This document shows positions 5,949 through 7,405 of a DNA stretch of 7,405 nt, one piece after another. Each line of letters starts with the position of its first letter. Within the stretch, counting starts at the first letter, position 1. The notes under the pieces were generated by a model. It was not told the DNA's origin and made no database searches. It was given only the letters and a program-made list of their open reading frames with translations. The translations under genes and the position numbers were made by a program. The stretch is taken from contig CALHCK010000059.1 in assembly GCA_937936695.1 (NCBI GenBank), positions 1 through 7,405 on the forward strand. Reading direction: 5' to 3'. Origin of the DNA: an uncultured Polaribacter sp. GTDB lineage: Bacteria > Bacteroidota > Bacteroidia > Flavobacteriales > Flavobacteriaceae.

Positions 5949-7151
5949 ATGGATACGCTACTTCTTAATGCCGAGAAATACGTTTATAATTTATTGAATA
6001 CAAGGATAGAAGCAAAATATGTTTTTCATAATTTAGCTCATACACAACGAGTTGTAAAAAAAGCAATAGAAATTGCAGCGGATTTTAAATTAGAAAAAGA
6101 AGATGCAGAAAATATTGAAATAGCTGCTTTATTTCATGATACGGGTTATGTTGTAGGAATAGAAAACCATGAAGAGGAGAGTGTAAAAATAGCAAACTCT
6201 TTTTTGCAAAATAATAAGGTTGATGCCTCTAGAATTACTGTGATTAGTAATCTTATTTTAGCAACTAAAATAAATTATACTCCTAAAAATGATTTAGAGA
6301 AAATAATTGCAGATGCAGATTGTGCACATTTGGGGTCTAAAAACTTTTTTGATTATACTTCTTTGTTAAGAAAAGAATGGGAGCTTACCGGTTTAAAAAA
6401 AGTAGATGATGCTGAATGGTTAACTATAAATATTGATTTTTTTACTGAAAAACATCGATTTTATACAGTATATGCTTTAAAAAAGTGGACTAAAAACAAA
6501 GAGAAAAATTTAGCAAAACTTTTAATAAATCAGAAAGATTTAAAAAAAGAATCTAAGAAAAATAAACAAAAACAAGAAATTATAAAAATTAAGAAGAATA
6601 AAGGTAATGTGCCAGAACGTGGTGTAGAAACTATGTTTAGAGTAGCTTTAAGAAATCATATTACTTTAAGTGATATTGCAGATACAAAAGCCAATATTTT
6701 ACTATCTGTAAATGCAATTATTATTTCTTTAGCGTTATCTAATTTATTACCAAAATTAGATAATCCATCTAACCAGCATTTATTTATACCAACCATAATT
6801 TTTGTTGTATTTACAGTAGCGTCTATTGTATTATCTATTTTAGCTACTAGACCTAATGTAACAGGCGGAAAATTTACAAAAGAAGATGTTGCTAACAAAA
6901 AAGTAAATTTATTGTTTTTTGGAAATTTTCATAAAATGGGTTTAAACGAGTTTGAATGGGGGATACAAGAAATGATGAAAGATAAAGATTATTTATACGG
7001 TTCTTTAACCAAAGATTTATATTTTTTAGGATTGGTGCTAAACAGAAAATATAGTATTCTTAGGTTAACTTATACTGTATTTATGATTGGTATTTTAGTA
7101 AGTGTTCTTGCTTTTGCTATTTCTTTTTATTTCCAAGGAATGCCTGCTTAA
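5949..7151 (+). CDS. HD phosphohydrolase domain fused to a Pycsar-effector-like membrane domain
   Basis: This 400-residue, two-part protein begins with an HD domain at about residues 5-180. Putative metal ligands are His27/His31 in FHNLAHT, His63-Asp64 in LFHDTGY, His74 in NHEEES, and Asp122/Asp124 in ADADC; HD proteins hydrolyse phosphoester bonds, often in nucleotides. A lysine-rich linker spans about 181-220. From MFRVALRNHITLSDIADTKAN (229-249) to the end it resembles the Pycsar system effector family (PF18967/DUF5706, from memory). That part has predicted membrane helices at about 250-267, 278-299 and 372-395, and a soluble stretch between the second and third containing FEWGIQEMM. The charge pattern suggests both ends may be cytosolic or flank the membrane, but topology is uncertain. 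It lacks a cyclase partner and is divergent from msrB. ATG at 5949 has A-rich upstream sequence and no Shine-Dalgarno. Its role is unknown; a nucleotide-controlled membrane effector is inferred. Confidence 0.85.
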   Translation: MDTLLLNAEKYVYNLLNTRIEAKYVFHNLAHTQRVVKKAIEIAADFKLEKEDAENIEIAALFHDTGYVVGIENHEEESVKIANSFLQNNKVDASRITVISNLILATKINYTPKNDLEKIIADADCAHLGSKNFFDYTSLLRKEWELTGLKKVDDAEWLTINIDFFTEKHRFYTVYALKKWTKNKEKNLAKLLINQKDLKKESKKNKQKQEIIKIKKNKGNVPERGVETMFRVALRNHITLSDIADTKANILLSVNAIIISLALSNLLPKLDNPSNQHLFIPTIIFVVFTVASIVLSILATRPNVTGGKFTKEDVANKKVNLLFFGNFHKMGLNEFEWGIQEMMKDKDYLYGSLTKDLYFLGLVLNRKYSILRLTYTVFMIGILVSVLAFAISFYFQGMPA

Positions 7152-7159
7152 AAACTTGT

Positions 7160-7405
7160 TTATTTTTCGGCTTTTAAAATGATATTTATAATTTTTTGTG
7201 GCTTTTCTTCCTGAATAAAGTGTTTTGCTTTAATAATATGTATGTTTTCAGGTGTAATATTTAAATCTTTTATTACACGTGTTTGTTGAGGTTTTAGCTT
7301 TAAAAAATCATCATTTTTACCCCAAATAAGAGTAGTAGGTACATTTATTTTTTTGATGATAGGTTGGTAGTCTTTTAATGTATTACAAGTTTGGGTAAAG
7401 AAATA
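7160..7405 (-). CDS. Alpha/beta hydrolase, C-terminal part (N-terminus beyond right edge)
   Basis: This is an 81-residue C-terminal fragment ending at TAA 7160-7162 and open to the right edge. VPTTLIWGKNDDFLK (22-36 of the fragment) is the strand and turn that carry the catalytic acid (Asp32 or Asp33) in alpha/beta hydrolases. KHFIQEEKPQKI (61-72) holds the catalytic histidine, His62, and resembles the HF-QE-P segment of haloalkane-dehalogenase or epoxide-hydrolase-like members. The nucleophile lies outside the window, so the substrate cannot be predicted. The gene converges on the HD-membrane protein gene, with only 8 bp between the stop codons and no hairpin terminator in the gap. Confidence 0.85.
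   Translation of the reverse strand, partial: YFFTQTCNTLKDYQPIIKKINVPTTLIWGKNDDFLKLKPQQTRVIKDLNITPENIHIIKAKHFIQEEKPQKIINIILKAEK

Noticed and set aside
6656..6898. Minus-strand open frame of 80 codons
   Set aside because: It is fully antisense to the membrane region of the HD fusion; its composition mirrors the opposite-strand hydrophobic helices and no start context supports it.
5303..7151. Complete Pycsar anti-phage system
   Set aside because: No pyrimidine cyclase or other cyclase-like gene occurs in the window; the left neighbour is msrB and the right neighbour an alpha/beta hydrolase. Only the effector-like domain is present.
7152..7159. Bidirectional terminator between the convergent genes at the right end
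   Set aside because: The gap is only 8 bp and I see no inverted repeat spanning it; any terminators must lie inside the opposing genes.

Overview
This window looks like chromosomal DNA from a marine-type Flavobacteriaceae member (Bacteroidota, in the range of Polaribacter or Tenacibaculum). It is strongly AT-rich with A/T-ending codons. Most starts lack a Shine-Dalgarno sequence, and a few TAnnTTTG-type promoter boxes can be seen. Its proteins also resemble flavobacterial ones: a hydrolase/OsmC fusion, a SelO with a C-terminal CSS tail, and an HD/Pycsar-type membrane protein. The genus is inference only.

Layout, left to right. Positions 1-3027 (minus strand) hold a tight three-gene operon, transcribed in the order selO (protein AMPylase), a divergent MsrA paralogue 17 bp downstream, then an alpha/beta-hydrolase-OsmC fusion that overlaps the MsrA paralogue by ATGA and runs off the left edge. 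Positions 3028-3310 are non-coding (283 bp) and contain a perfect 32-bp palindrome that probably terminates the next operon. Positions 3311-5758 (minus) hold a second operon, msrB-msrA-trxB, whose last gene encodes two tandem glutaredoxin-like domains fused to a low-molecular-weight thioredoxin reductase. Positions 5759-5948 are the divergent promoter region. Positions 5949-7151 (plus) encode an HD phosphohydrolase domain fused to a three-helix membrane domain resembling the Pycsar effector family. Converging on it, 8 bp away, is the 3' end of an alpha/beta hydrolase gene (7160-7405, minus) cut by the right edge.

How the genes fit together. Positions 1-5758 form a methionine-sulfoxide and thiol-redox repair neighbourhood: MsrA and MsrB reduce the two Met-SO epimers, the Grx-Grx-TrxR fusion could carry NADPH electrons to them, the OsmC domain is expected to reduce organic peroxides, and SelO AMPylates proteins linked to redox homeostasis. 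The HD-membrane fusion appears unrelated. It has no nucleotide cyclase partner in the window, so it is not a complete Pycsar system here.

The best candidates for something under-described are the HD-Pycsar-type fusion, the double-Grx TrxR inside an Msr operon, and the SelO-linked MsrA paralogue that lacks several canonical active-site residues. No RNA genes, insertion sequences or CRISPR arrays were seen, and no non-coding stretch exceeds 300 bp.
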